From Alcanivoracaceae bacterium (GTDB lineage Bacteria; Pseudomonadota; Gammaproteobacteria; Pseudomonadales; Alcanivoracaceae), in NCBI GenBank assembly GCA_029212745.1, contig JARGOL010000003.1, positions 250,312-314,311 of the forward strand: 64,000 nt of DNA. Direction: 5' to 3'. Positions 18,153-25,157 of this stretch are shown piece after piece. A program made the translations under genes and the position numbers. The notes beneath the pieces are model-generated. The model saw only the letters and a program-made list of their open reading frames with translations. It searched no databases and was not told the DNA's origin. Each line of letters opens with the position of its first letter. The stretch's first letter is position 1.

Positions 18153-18804
18153 AGCCCATCCCATGCCTTGTATGCAGGAGTTTTTTCTCAAACGGCTTGT
18201 CGATGGCGGCCCTAATGTAGTGTATGTGGCTTCTCAGGGAATCACTGCTTGGCGGATCATCACCCCATATCGCTTCTTCAATTATCTCGCGCTTTACCAG
18301 CGAAGGGCTTTGCCGCATCAGTATTTCAAGTATCTTCATTGAAGTTCTATTTAAAGATATCGGTTTTTTATCCCGCGACACCTCCATTTTTTCGAGATCC
18401 AGGAGTAGATCCTGAACCTGCAAACGCCTCGGCTCGCCGCCACGGGACCGCAGAATGACTGCCCGTACCCGAGCCAGCAACTCTGCAAGTGAAAACGGCT
18501 TGACCAGATAGTCGTCTGCACCGTGTTCAAACCCGGACAACTTGTCCTCAAGTGTATCTTTTGCTGTCAACATCAATACCGGCATTGAAAGGCCCATATC
18601 CCTTCGCGCGCGATGGCATATCTCCAGGCCATTTACCCCGGGCAACATCAGATCAAGCACGACCAGCTCGTAGCTATTGGTGCTCAGCAGGTGAAGAGCG
18701 GTCAGGCCATCCTGGGCGCAATCGACTGCAAACCCGTGCATGGAAAGGTAGTCTGCAACATTGGCAAGAATGTCTTTGTTGTCTTCAACGATCAGAATAG
18801 GCAT
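18139..18804 (-). CDS. colR: OmpR-family response regulator, ColR-like
   Basis: A 221-residue DNA-binding regulator with a receiver domain (about 1-115) and a winged-helix output domain (about 125-221). Phospho-acceptor Asp lies in VVLDLMLPG, with Thr in LMLTAKD and Lys in DDYLVKPFS. The protein is strikingly like pseudomonad ColR: VEDNKDILANVADYL, VDCAQDGL, EEAIWGDD and SDSLRSHIHYIR are near-matches to the family as I remember it. The start at 18804 (MPILIVEDN) is preceded by AGAGGT; an in-frame codon at 18825 adds 7 unlikely residues. It is followed by the kinase gene in an overlapping operon and is divergent from the kinase/methyltransferase pair that ColR regulates in Pseudomonas. Confidence 0.82.
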   Translation of the reverse strand: MPILIVEDNKDILANVADYLSMHGFAVDCAQDGLTALHLLSTNSYELVVLDLMLPGVNGLEICHRARRDMGLSMPVLMLTAKDTLEDKLSGFEHGADDYLVKPFSLAELLARVRAVILRSRGGEPRRLQVQDLLLDLEKMEVSRDKKPISLNRTSMKILEILMRQSPSLVKREIIEEAIWGDDPPSSDSLRSHIHYIRAAIDKPFEKKLLHTRHGMGYVLK

Positions 18805-18943
18805 GCGCACACCTCTGGCGTCCATTATGACCTGACTTTACGACTTTTCCGTCATTTAACATTTTTTTGACGCTTGGAGAACGGTTTTATAACGCGTCGT
18901 ATCCAATGATGGCAGCGTACTCAAAGCCAATGGACAGCGTTCG
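18805..18943. promoter_or_regulatory. Divergent control region of colRS and kinase-methyltransferase operon
   Basis: These 139 AT-rich bases separate the two operons. On the plus strand TTGACG (18867-18872) and TATAAC (18888-18893), 15 bases apart, are a plausible promoter for the kinase gene. Near the colR side GACTTT occurs twice in register (18834-18839 and 18842-18847), with a related GTCATT at 18851. Such direct repeats are what OmpR-type regulators bind, so this may be the ColR site. On the minus strand a CATAAT upstream of colR could be its -10. Confidence 0.45.
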
Positions 18944-19807
18944 GTGAAGAAAAGCACGGAAAATCATGCCCTCAGGGTTTCGTGGCCCCGTTCCGGCACA
19001 CCCCTTAGCCAGCCTTCACCTCCAGTCACCGTCCTTACTGGCAGTAACCGGGGCAGCTTTGCGCAGGAACAACCCTCAAAAGCAGCGAAGTCCGCACCAG
19101 TCGTCTACCACCTGGAGCACCCGGCCACCCACCTTACGTTAGAGCAATGGTGTGAGATGTCCGGCGAGCTGGTTGATGAACACAACATCCGTTGGGGCGG
19201 CCACAGTGAAGTACGCAAGGTCACATGCAGCGGACCTGACCAGAAGACAACCACGTTCTACGTCAAGAAGCAGGTAAACCAGCGTAGAAGGACAGCGCTG
19301 TCCCGGTTCAGGGCAAAAACGACTTACTGGGTAGAGCGGTATTTCCTGGAGTGCTATCCACCGCTATCGGGCCACACCCCTGAATGTATTTTCTTTGGCG
19401 AGCAGACCATGAAAAAAACGACCAGGGCAGTGCTTGTTGTTAAGGATTTGGCCGGATTGACTTCCCTCGAGTGCTGGCTGGGGAAGCCGGGTGGCCGGTC
19501 AACATGGGAACTTCAGCAGGCAGCCACCCGCCTGGCAGAATTTTTGTTACCTCTTCACCGCCAGGGCTTCGAGCACGGCACACTCTACCCAAAGCATATT
19601 TTTTTTACACCAGACCTCTCTCACTTCAGCTTGATTGACCTGGAGAAGTCACGACTCAGACGGTCCTGCACACGCGCCGCCAGGCAGGATCTACGGCGGC
19701 TGGCGCGTTCGCTCGAGGGAAGCGGCTTTCCGTTCCAGCGGCTGTTATCTAGCTATCGTAACAATCCGGCATTCAGCAATCTAAAAATCGAAGGGCACTT
19801 TGCATGA
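18944..19807 (+). CDS. inaA: Lipopolysaccharide-kinase (InaA/WaaP-like) family protein
   Basis: A 287-residue cytoplasmic protein of the InaA/Kdo-WaaP kinase-like superfamily. The kinase-fold core shows a beta-strand Lys in TTTFYVKKQ (about residue 108), the catalytic-loop region HGTLYPKHIFF (211-221) and the metal-loop region LIDLEKSRLRR (230-240). The loop lacks the catalytic Asp found in WaaP (HRD), having HGT instead; as I recall, pseudomonad InaA proteins also deviate there. The first 50 residues are low-complexity and Ser/Pro/Thr-rich. The start is a GTG at 18944 with GGACAG upstream. In Pseudomonas the homologue next to ColRS acts on the LPS core. It overlaps the next gene by 4 bases. 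Confidence 0.78.
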   Translation: MKKSTENHALRVSWPRSGTPLSQPSPPVTVLTGSNRGSFAQEQPSKAAKSAPVVYHLEHPATHLTLEQWCEMSGELVDEHNIRWGGHSEVRKVTCSGPDQKTTTFYVKKQVNQRRRTALSRFRAKTTYWVERYFLECYPPLSGHTPECIFFGEQTMKKTTRAVLVVKDLAGLTSLECWLGKPGGRSTWELQQAATRLAEFLLPLHRQGFEHGTLYPKHIFFTPDLSHFSLIDLEKSRLRRSCTRAARQDLRRLARSLEGSGFPFQRLLSSYRNNPAFSNLKIEGHFA

Positions 19808-20475
19808 AAAATGAACTCAGCGCCGACGGCGATTTCTCCTACAAGTCGCGCATAAAGTCTGATTACGATTCGGCGATCGCATACACTAGCAGAAAAAAAC
19901 GCAAGCATGATGCCGAGATGAGGCTTTTGCTAAAGGGCATGAACGGCATACCCTCCAGCCACACCGTGCTTGACGCGCCCTGTGGCGTTGGACGTGCCAG
20001 CATTGTTCTTGCCCGGCAGGGATATGTTGTTACTGGAATCGATCTTGGCGAGGGAGCGGTTTCCGTGGCTCAGGAGCAGGCAGCCGAGGCCGGCGTAGAC
20101 GTCACCATTGAACGCGACGACGTTGAGGCACTTTCCTATGGCGACAAGCAATTCGATGCAACGGTTTGCTTCAGGCTCTTTCACCACTTCCCCGATGATG
20201 CTGTCCGGCAACGCGTCATCAATGAATTGTGTCGGGTAAGCAGAAGCACTGTCGTTATTTCTTATCTCAGCGCTTATTCTGCAACCAGCCTGAAACGCCA
20301 GCTGATCAAGGCAATAACGGGAAGGCAGCACAAACAATATGCAACGCGACTGCGTGACCTTTCGGCCTTCTTCGAAAGTAATGGCTTCACGCTCGAGAGG
20401 GATATTCCGCTATCACGGTTCTTCCATTCACTGCATCTGGCGGTATTTACGGCAAACCCCGACGCAATGGCATGA
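19804..20475 (+). CDS. SAM-dependent methyltransferase, partner of the InaA-type kinase (WarA-like position)
   Basis: A 223-residue class I methyltransferase. SAM motif I is VLDAPCGVGRAS (about residues 55-66), followed by VVTGIDLGEGAV. Motif II/III segments are FDATVCFRLFHHFPDD and CRVSRSTVVISYL. The start overlaps the kinase stop (ATGA), so the two are translationally coupled. In pseudomonads a methyltransferase and an InaA-type kinase flank colRS and affect lipopolysaccharide. By analogy this enzyme may modify a lipid or LPS intermediate, though the substrate is not shown by sequence. Here both genes are transcribed away from colRS, with the kinase first. Confidence 0.78.
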   Translation: MKNELSADGDFSYKSRIKSDYDSAIAYTSRKKRKHDAEMRLLLKGMNGIPSSHTVLDAPCGVGRASIVLARQGYVVTGIDLGEGAVSVAQEQAAEAGVDVTIERDDVEALSYGDKQFDATVCFRLFHHFPDDAVRQRVINELCRVSRSTVVISYLSAYSATSLKRQLIKAITGRQHKQYATRLRDLSAFFESNGFTLERDIPLSRFFHSLHLAVFTANPDAMA

Positions 20476-20485
20476 ACACACGGCC

Positions 20486-20506
20486 TTACACGTATTGCTC
20501 GTGTAA
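20486..20506. terminator. Possible hairpin downstream of the methyltransferase gene
   Basis: TTACACG (20486-20492) and CGTGTAA (20500-20506) form a 7-bp stem with a 7-base loop, 10 bases after the methyltransferase stop. On the plus strand it is followed by AAAA rather than T, so it is a weak candidate for intrinsic termination. Read on the minus strand it would end the transcript of the gene at 20592. Confidence 0.3.
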
Positions 20507-20591
20507 AAACCCGGCCTGACTGCATCGGCGTCCAGTGCTGCGCTGGTCAGGAGATCTATCCGGTGGGGAGACGCCAGGACTCCCTCTCTGG

Positions 20592-20975
20592 TCAGGCCTT
20601 CTTTTTCTTCTTCGGCATGATGTATTTCATCAGGGTCATGAACCACATCAGCTCGCCGGCATTGCCCTCGATCTTGATCTTGCCTTCCTGCATGCCCTGC
20701 ATGAACACCATCTGGTTCTTGCCGGCTTCAATCAGGGTGGCGGCGGCGTAACCGGCATCCTGGAAATTTAGTGCCACATCCGCCTTGGGGTGCAGGCCGC
20801 CACGCGCTACCACGCGTTCATTGCTGAACTGGAACCAGCGGCTTGGATGACCGGCCTGGGTGCGCCACTGCATGACCATGTCCTTGCCGGCAATGGCCTG
20901 GCGAAAGTCGGCATTGCGCCACGCCAGCCAGCGCAGGCGCCAGCCCAGAACCAACAGCATCAACCAGAATTTCAT
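20592..20975 (-). CDS. SCP2-like sterol/lipid-binding domain protein
   Basis: A 127-residue protein. It starts at the ATG at 20975, which has an excellent GGGAGG site (MKFWLMLLVLGWRLRWLAWR). It begins with a hydrophobic, basic segment that probably anchors it to the membrane. The rest resembles a small SCP2-type domain: alternating strands, GGLHPKADVALNFQDAGYAAATLIEAG, then the terminal KIKIEGNAGELMWFMTLMKYI, as in ubiquinone-accessory and lipid-transfer proteins. A run of lysines ends the protein. The ligand is unknown. It is 36 bases downstream of rubB on the same strand and could be the last gene of that operon. Confidence 0.7.
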   Translation of the reverse strand: MKFWLMLLVLGWRLRWLAWRNADFRQAIAGKDMVMQWRTQAGHPSRWFQFSNERVVARGGLHPKADVALNFQDAGYAAATLIEAGKNQMVFMQGMQEGKIKIEGNAGELMWFMTLMKYIMPKKKKKA

Positions 20976-21011
20976 GTTCGCCTCCCGCGACCTATTGGTG
21001 CCGGCCACCCG

Positions 21012-22157
21012 TCAGGGCAACAGTGCCGGCATTTCCTTGTTCAGTTTCATCTTTTCGCTCACCGCATCACCGGTAAGCGCATACCCGAGGGCATTGCCTG
21101 TCTCGTCCTTGAAAAGCGCACGCACGTTGCGACCATCGACCTCGCAGTCCCAGTCGCCCTCACTGCCGTGCGGCGGCGGGCAGACCACCACCGGGCAGGC
21201 CGGCGTCTTGATAGTGACGGGCATGACACCGTATGTCACTTCCGTGGGTTCACCCGCCAGGGTCTTCGCCAACGCCCGCGCTGAGCTCATCAGCGGCAAC
21301 ACATAGGGCAGCACATAGCCTTCCACCTCGGCACAATCACCCAGGGCATAGATGTCTGCCGCGCTACTTTGCAGGTGGCGGTCCACGACAATACCGCGAT
21401 TGACCTTCAGGCCAGCGTCCTGGGCAAGCTGCACGCGCGGGCGCAGACCCACCGCAGAGAGGACGATATCTGCCTCTACCTGGGTGCCATCAGAAAGGTC
21501 GGCCACAACACCGTCACCATTCCTGTTCACCGCCTTGACCACCGGGCCGAAATGAAACGTCACACCCAGCTCCGCCAGGCCCTCACCAACAGCCTGCGAG
21601 GCCGGCTCCGGCAACAGCGTCGGCAGACAGCGCCCCATGGGCTCCACCAGGTCCACCTGGAAGCCGCCATTGGACAGGTCGTTGGCAAACTCGCAGCCAA
21701 TCAGCCCGCCGCCAATGACCAGCACCTTCTTGCGCCCCGCCAGGGCCTCGCGGAACACGCCGTAGTCCATCAGGTCGTTAACGGAGAAAACCAGCCCCTG
21801 GCCATCACCCTCCAGCGGCGGACGAAACACATCCGCACCGGTGCCGATCACCAGTTTGCTGTAAGCAAGGGTTTCATCGCCCAGGCTGACGGTATGGGCG
21901 TCCGCATCGATGGCGGTGACGGAAACACCGGTGCGTACCTGGGCATCAAATGCTTCCGCGGTTTTCTCGGGGGTTGCCAGCGCCAGGTCGTCCGCGCCTT
22001 TCTCCTTGGTAAAACCGGTGGACAGCATCGGCTTGGAATAATTGCGGCCGTCGTCGGCGGTGAGCATCACCACCGGTGTTTCCTTGTCGAGCTTGCGCAG
22101 CTCCTTGAGCACATTGAAGCCGGCCAGACCGGTACCGATGATGACGATTGGATCCAT
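21012..22157 (-). CDS. rubB: Rubredoxin-NAD+ reductase (AlkT/RubB type)
   Basis: An FAD enzyme that passes electrons from NADH to rubredoxin, which in turn feeds membrane alkane hydroxylases. It has 381 residues from the ATG at 22157, which has AGAGGG upstream; a TTG two codons earlier is unlikely. The N-terminal FAD-binding Rossmann motif is IVIIGTGLAGFN (GxGxxG at 8-13), followed by DGRNYSKPMLSTGF. The NADH-binding motif is VLVIGGGLIGCEFAN, and the second FAD motif is DIYALGDCAE. The C-terminal domain ends with the dimer region around VMPVTIKTPACPVVVCPP. It lies 106 bases downstream of its partner rubredoxin, on the same strand, as in Alcanivorax and Acinetobacter. Confidence 0.93.
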   Translation of the reverse strand: MDPIVIIGTGLAGFNVLKELRKLDKETPVVMLTADDGRNYSKPMLSTGFTKEKGADDLALATPEKTAEAFDAQVRTGVSVTAIDADAHTVSLGDETLAYSKLVIGTGADVFRPPLEGDGQGLVFSVNDLMDYGVFREALAGRKKVLVIGGGLIGCEFANDLSNGGFQVDLVEPMGRCLPTLLPEPASQAVGEGLAELGVTFHFGPVVKAVNRNGDGVVADLSDGTQVEADIVLSAVGLRPRVQLAQDAGLKVNRGIVVDRHLQSSAADIYALGDCAEVEGYVLPYVLPLMSSARALAKTLAGEPTEVTYGVMPVTIKTPACPVVVCPPPHGSEGDWDCEVDGRNVRALFKDETGNALGYALTGDAVSEKMKLNKEMPALLP

Positions 22158-22216
22158 GGACAACGCCCTCTGCGTTTCTGTGCATCCCGGGATCGGGACG
22201 CGGGAGAGTCAGGTGC

Positions 22217-22238
22217 ACGCCCGGCGCTGGCCGGGCGT
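22217..22238 (-). repeat. Strong intercistronic hairpin between rubA and rubB
   Basis: ACGCCCGGC (22217-22225) and GCCGGGCGT (22230-22238) form a perfect 9-bp GC-rich stem with a GCTG loop, 25 bases after the rubA stop. No T-tract follows on the minus strand, so a full terminator is unlikely. It could stabilise the rubA message or reduce readthrough, giving more rubredoxin than reductase. Confidence 0.45.
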
Positions 22239-22263
22239 TACCGAAAAAGTGGTGAGGCCTGCC

Positions 22264-22428
22264 TCAGATTTCCACCATCTCGAAATCTTCCTTGCCCACA
22301 CCGCAATCCGGGCAAACCCAGTCATCGGGCACATCGTCCCAGGAAGTACCCGGCTCGATCCCTTCTTCGGGAAGACCCTCGGCTTCGTCATAGATAAAGC
22401 CACAGACCACACATTCCCACTTACGCAT
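22264..22428 (-). CDS. rubA: Rubredoxin
   Basis: A 54-residue iron protein, too short for most automatic gene finders, read here directly from the minus strand. It starts at the ATG at 22428 with AGAGGT seven bases upstream. The sequence shows the two iron-binding knuckles: [13 protein letters not shown] near the start and [13 protein letters not shown] near the end, together with the conserved W and the acidic surface ([13 protein letters not shown]). Four Cys bind one Fe. The size and motif spacing are those of the alkane-hydroxylase type (AlkG2) rubredoxin. It carries electrons from RubB to alkane monooxygenases. No alkane monooxygenase gene is in the window. Confidence 0.96.
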   Translation of the reverse strand: MRKWECVVCGFIYDEAEGLPEEGIEPGTSWDDVPDDWVCPDCGVGKEDFEMVEI

Positions 22429-22727
22429 GCCATACCTCTCTACATATCAGGGTGCCGATTGGTTCGTCCCTGGAACCCGTTGCTGGCACATGGCGGCAGA
22501 TATCCTTCACGGACGTGCCGGACTGGCCCCATCGCGGGGCCCGGCGTGACGCACTGGCCACCGGGCCGGTGCCGACGGCGCAGTAAAGGCGCATAACCTA
22601 GCCATCAGCCAGTGAAAAATCAATGACGGCAGGGTCCGGCCGCACTATTCAGCCGGCGACAGCCCCGGCCAGCGGTTGCATTGCCCCGGGCGCTGTTGGA
22701 TAGTCCCGCGCACCAGCAGGAGAGCCC
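22429..22727. other. Divergent intergenic region between rubA and ubiC
   Basis: 299 bases between two outward-facing genes. Apart from the ubiC promoter candidate and the ribosome-binding sites, I see no gene, repeat or RNA structure I can support. Frames across it are short and lack family-like sequence. Confidence 0.5.
22676..22704 (+). promoter_or_regulatory. Candidate sigma-70 promoter of ubiC-ubiA
   Basis: TTGCAT at 22676-22681 and GATAGT at 22699-22704 are 17 bases apart, the ideal spacing. Transcription would start near 22711, leaving a short leader with CAGGAG before the ubiC GTG. Confidence 0.45.
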
Positions 22728-23294
22728 GTGGCAGACACCGCACCCACATTCCAGCCCCGCCCGTTCCTGGACCGGCAACTGCGCTGGCGCCTGCCGGCGC
22801 TGTGTGCGCCGCCGGCCCATATACGCCCCTGGCTGGCGGATACGGGCTCACTCACCCGCCGCCTGCAGCGGCTTGGCCGGTTCCGGGTCAACCCGGTCCA
22901 CCAGGCGGTGGAGCGCCCCAGCGCCAGCGAAGCGGCGTTGCTGGCCATGCCGCCGCGTCAGCACGCACTGGTGCGGGAAGTGCTGCTGTCGCTGGATGGC
23001 CAGACCGTGGTGTATGCCCGCAGCGTCCTGCCCCTGGACAGCCTCACCGGTGCCAACCGGGTGCTCGGGCACATGGCCCGGCGCTCCCTCGGCGCGGAAC
23101 TGTTCAAGGCGCCCAGCGCCCGCCGTGAGGCGGTCTGGTATGCCCGCGTGCCGGACAGCCGGCTGCCCGGGGCCGGACGCACCGGCGCCGCCTGGGGGCG
23201 CCAGTCCCGCTTTCGCAAACGCGGCAAGGCGCTGCTGGTGGCGGAAGTTTTCCTGCCATCGCTGTGGACGATGGCGGCGCAGGCCGTAGACTAG
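22728..23294 (+). CDS. ubiC: Chorismate lyase
   Basis: Converts chorismate to 4-hydroxybenzoate and pyruvate, the first committed step of ubiquinone synthesis. It has 188 residues from a GTG start at 22728 with CAGGAG upstream. Family landmarks are visible: W in RPWLADTGSLTRRL with the substrate-binding Arg, VREVLLSLDGQTVVYARSVLP with Arg in YARSVLP, and the C-terminal Glu in LLVAEVFLP. It lies 18 bases before ubiA, which uses its product, so the pair forms a small operon. The length is slightly above that of E. coli UbiC (165). Confidence 0.93.
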   Translation: MADTAPTFQPRPFLDRQLRWRLPALCAPPAHIRPWLADTGSLTRRLQRLGRFRVNPVHQAVERPSASEAALLAMPPRQHALVREVLLSLDGQTVVYARSVLPLDSLTGANRVLGHMARRSLGAELFKAPSARREAVWYARVPDSRLPGAGRTGAAWGRQSRFRKRGKALLVAEVFLPSLWTMAAQAVD

Positions 23295-23312
23295 TCCCGT
23301 CCCCGGAGCGAA

Positions 23313-24197
23313 ATGCCGATGTTTGAAGTCATCCACAAGCGTTACCCGAAAGCCTGGCCCTGGATCCAGCTGATGCGCCTGGATCGTCCCATCGGCACCC
23401 TGCTGCTGCTGTGGCCCACCCTGTGGGCGGTGTGGATGGCCGGCGAGGGGTCGCCGTCGGTGAAAACCGTGGTGGTATTCACCCTCGGCGTTATCGTCAT
23501 GCGCGCTGCCGGCTGCGTCATCAACGACTATGCCGACCGCAATTTCGACGGCCATGTCAGCCGCACCCGGGCACGACCACTGGCCACCGGCGCCCTGCGC
23601 GGCCGCGACGCCCTGCTGCTGTTTGCGGTGCTGGTGAGTATTGCCTTCGTGCTGGTGCTGTTCCTGAACCGCTTCACCCTCTACCTCAGCGTTGGCGGGC
23701 TGGCCCTGGCCGTGCTCTACCCGTTCATGAAGCGGTTTACCTACCTGCCGCAGCTGTTCCTCGGTGCCGCTTTTTCCTGGGCCGTGCCCATGGCGTTCGC
23801 CGCCGAGACCAACAGCGTGCCGGTGTACGCCTGGCTGATCTACACCGCCAACCTGCTCTGGACCGTGGCCTACGACACCGAATACGCGCTCTGCGACAAG
23901 GAAGATGACCTGAAGATCGGCATCAAGAGCACCGCCATCCTGTTTGGCGAGGCCGACCGCCCGATTATCGGCCTGCTCCAGGGCATGGCCCTGTTTGCCC
24001 TCTACCTGCTCGGCCAGCAGCTGCAGTTCGGCTGGCCCTGGCACACCGGGCTGGCGCTCGCTGCCGCCCTGTTCGGCTGGCAGCACTGGCTGATTCGTGA
24101 GCGCCAGCCCGCCGCCTGCTTCCGCGCCTTCCTCAACAACCAGTGGGTGGGACTGGTGATTTTCGCCGGCCTGTTGCTGCAGTACCTGCTGGCCTGA
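23313..24197 (+). CDS. ubiA: 4-hydroxybenzoate polyprenyltransferase
   Basis: Inner-membrane enzyme that attaches the polyprenyl chain to 4-hydroxybenzoate in ubiquinone synthesis. It has 294 residues and about nine transmembrane helices. The two Asp-rich magnesium-binding motifs are clear: NDYADRNFDGHVSRTRARPL near residue 70, and YDTEYALCDKEDDLKIGIKS near residue 190. The start at 23313 has GGAGCGAA immediately upstream. It follows ubiC in the same operon. Its stop is 150 bases before phoB, and the space between contains Pho boxes. Confidence 0.96.
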   Translation: MPMFEVIHKRYPKAWPWIQLMRLDRPIGTLLLLWPTLWAVWMAGEGSPSVKTVVVFTLGVIVMRAAGCVINDYADRNFDGHVSRTRARPLATGALRGRDALLLFAVLVSIAFVLVLFLNRFTLYLSVGGLALAVLYPFMKRFTYLPQLFLGAAFSWAVPMAFAAETNSVPVYAWLIYTANLLWTVAYDTEYALCDKEDDLKIGIKSTAILFGEADRPIIGLLQGMALFALYLLGQQLQFGWPWHTGLALAAALFGWQHWLIRERQPAACFRAFLNNQWVGLVIFAGLLLQYLLA

Positions 24198-24304
24198 GAC
24201 CCCACCGGCCTCCCGGGCCCGCGCTCCGCCTGCCCGTATCAAGACGGACCGATAGGCATAAGCTTCCAGTCGCACATTTCTGATGCATAATTTTCATGGC
24301 CGAA

Positions 24305-24333
24305 ATGTCATAAGCTTGTCACATACAAGTCAT
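24305..24333 (+). promoter_or_regulatory. Pho boxes of phoB (three 7-mer repeats)
   Basis: Three PhoB half-sites stand in exact 11-base register: ATGTCAT (24305-24311), TTGTCAC (24316-24322) and AAGTCAT (24327-24333), compared with the consensus CTGTCAT/CTGTCAC. The first two form a near-ideal Pho box. A -10 in the standard position for that box would be TCAAAT at 24333-24338. This implies that phoBR is autoregulated and induced by phosphate starvation. Confidence 0.82.
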
Positions 24334-24347
24334 CAAATAGGTGGCCA

Positions 24348-25076
24348 ATGAATAGCGAGAAAAAACGCAAAATGGCCAAGCACAGTATTTTGGTAGTCGA
24401 CGATGAGCCGGCCATCCGTGAAATGGTGGCCGTGGCCCTGGAAATGGCCGACTTCGACGTCCTGGAAGCAGACAACGCCCAGCAGGGGCACGAGATCATT
24501 GTCGATCGCCGCCCGGACCTGGTACTGCTCGACTGGATGTTGCCGTCGGTAAGCGGGATCGAGCTGGCGCGCCGGCTCAAGCGCGAAGAAAGCACTGCGG
24601 AAGTGCCGATCATCATGCTCACCGCCAAGAGCGAAGAGGACAACAAGATCCAGGGCCTGGACGTGGGCGCGGACGACTACATCACCAAACCGTTTTCCAC
24701 CCGCGAACTGGTCAGCCGCATCCGTGCCGTGCTGCGCCGCAGCGCCGCAACAAATGCCGACAAGGCCATCAAGGTGGAAGGCCTCGAGCTGGACCCGGTG
24801 AGCCAGCGTGTCAGTGCCGACGAGGACCCGATTGACATGGGGCCCACCGAATACCGCCTGCTGGCGTTCTTCATGGGCCATCCCGAGCGCGCCTACTCAC
24901 GTACGCAGCTACTGGACCAGGTCTGGGGCGCCAACGTGTATGTGGAAGACCGCACCATCGATGTGCACATACGCCGGCTGCGCAAGGCACTGGAACCCTA
25001 CGGCTACGACCGGTTTATCCAGACCGTGCGTGGCACCGGCTACCGATTCAGCATCAAGACGGCACGCGCATCCTGA
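24348..25076 (+). CDS. phoB: Phosphate regulon response regulator
   Basis: OmpR-type transcription activator of the phosphate regulon. It has 242 residues from the ATG at 24348, with an AGGTGG site. The receiver has the phosphorylated Asp in LVLLDWMLP (D62), Thr in IMLTAKS and Lys in DDYITKPFS. The winged-helix domain ends in RTIDVHIRRLRKAL and RGTGYRFS, as in PhoB. An ATG at 24372 (MAKHSILVVDDE) gives the shorter N-terminus common in other species. If the -10 at 24333-24338 is used, the transcript would start around 24345, which would favour the ATG at 24372. PhoR follows 81 bases downstream. Confidence 0.96.
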   Translation: MNSEKKRKMAKHSILVVDDEPAIREMVAVALEMADFDVLEADNAQQGHEIIVDRRPDLVLLDWMLPSVSGIELARRLKREESTAEVPIIMLTAKSEEDNKIQGLDVGADDYITKPFSTRELVSRIRAVLRRSAATNADKAIKVEGLELDPVSQRVSADEDPIDMGPTEYRLLAFFMGHPERAYSRTQLLDQVWGANVYVEDRTIDVHIRRLRKALEPYGYDRFIQTVRGTGYRFSIKTARAS

Positions 25077-25157
25077 CTCTGCCTTGGCGGCACGGGCCTT
25101 GCCCATGGCACCATTGACTGGACTATACTGCGGCGGGAATAGGCGGAGGCCACAGCC

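Noticed and set aside
22848..24275. A 475-codon minus-strand frame across ubiC and ubiA
   Set aside because: It is composed of Gln/His/Gly-rich shadow sequence, while ubiC and ubiA on the other strand carry all family motifs.
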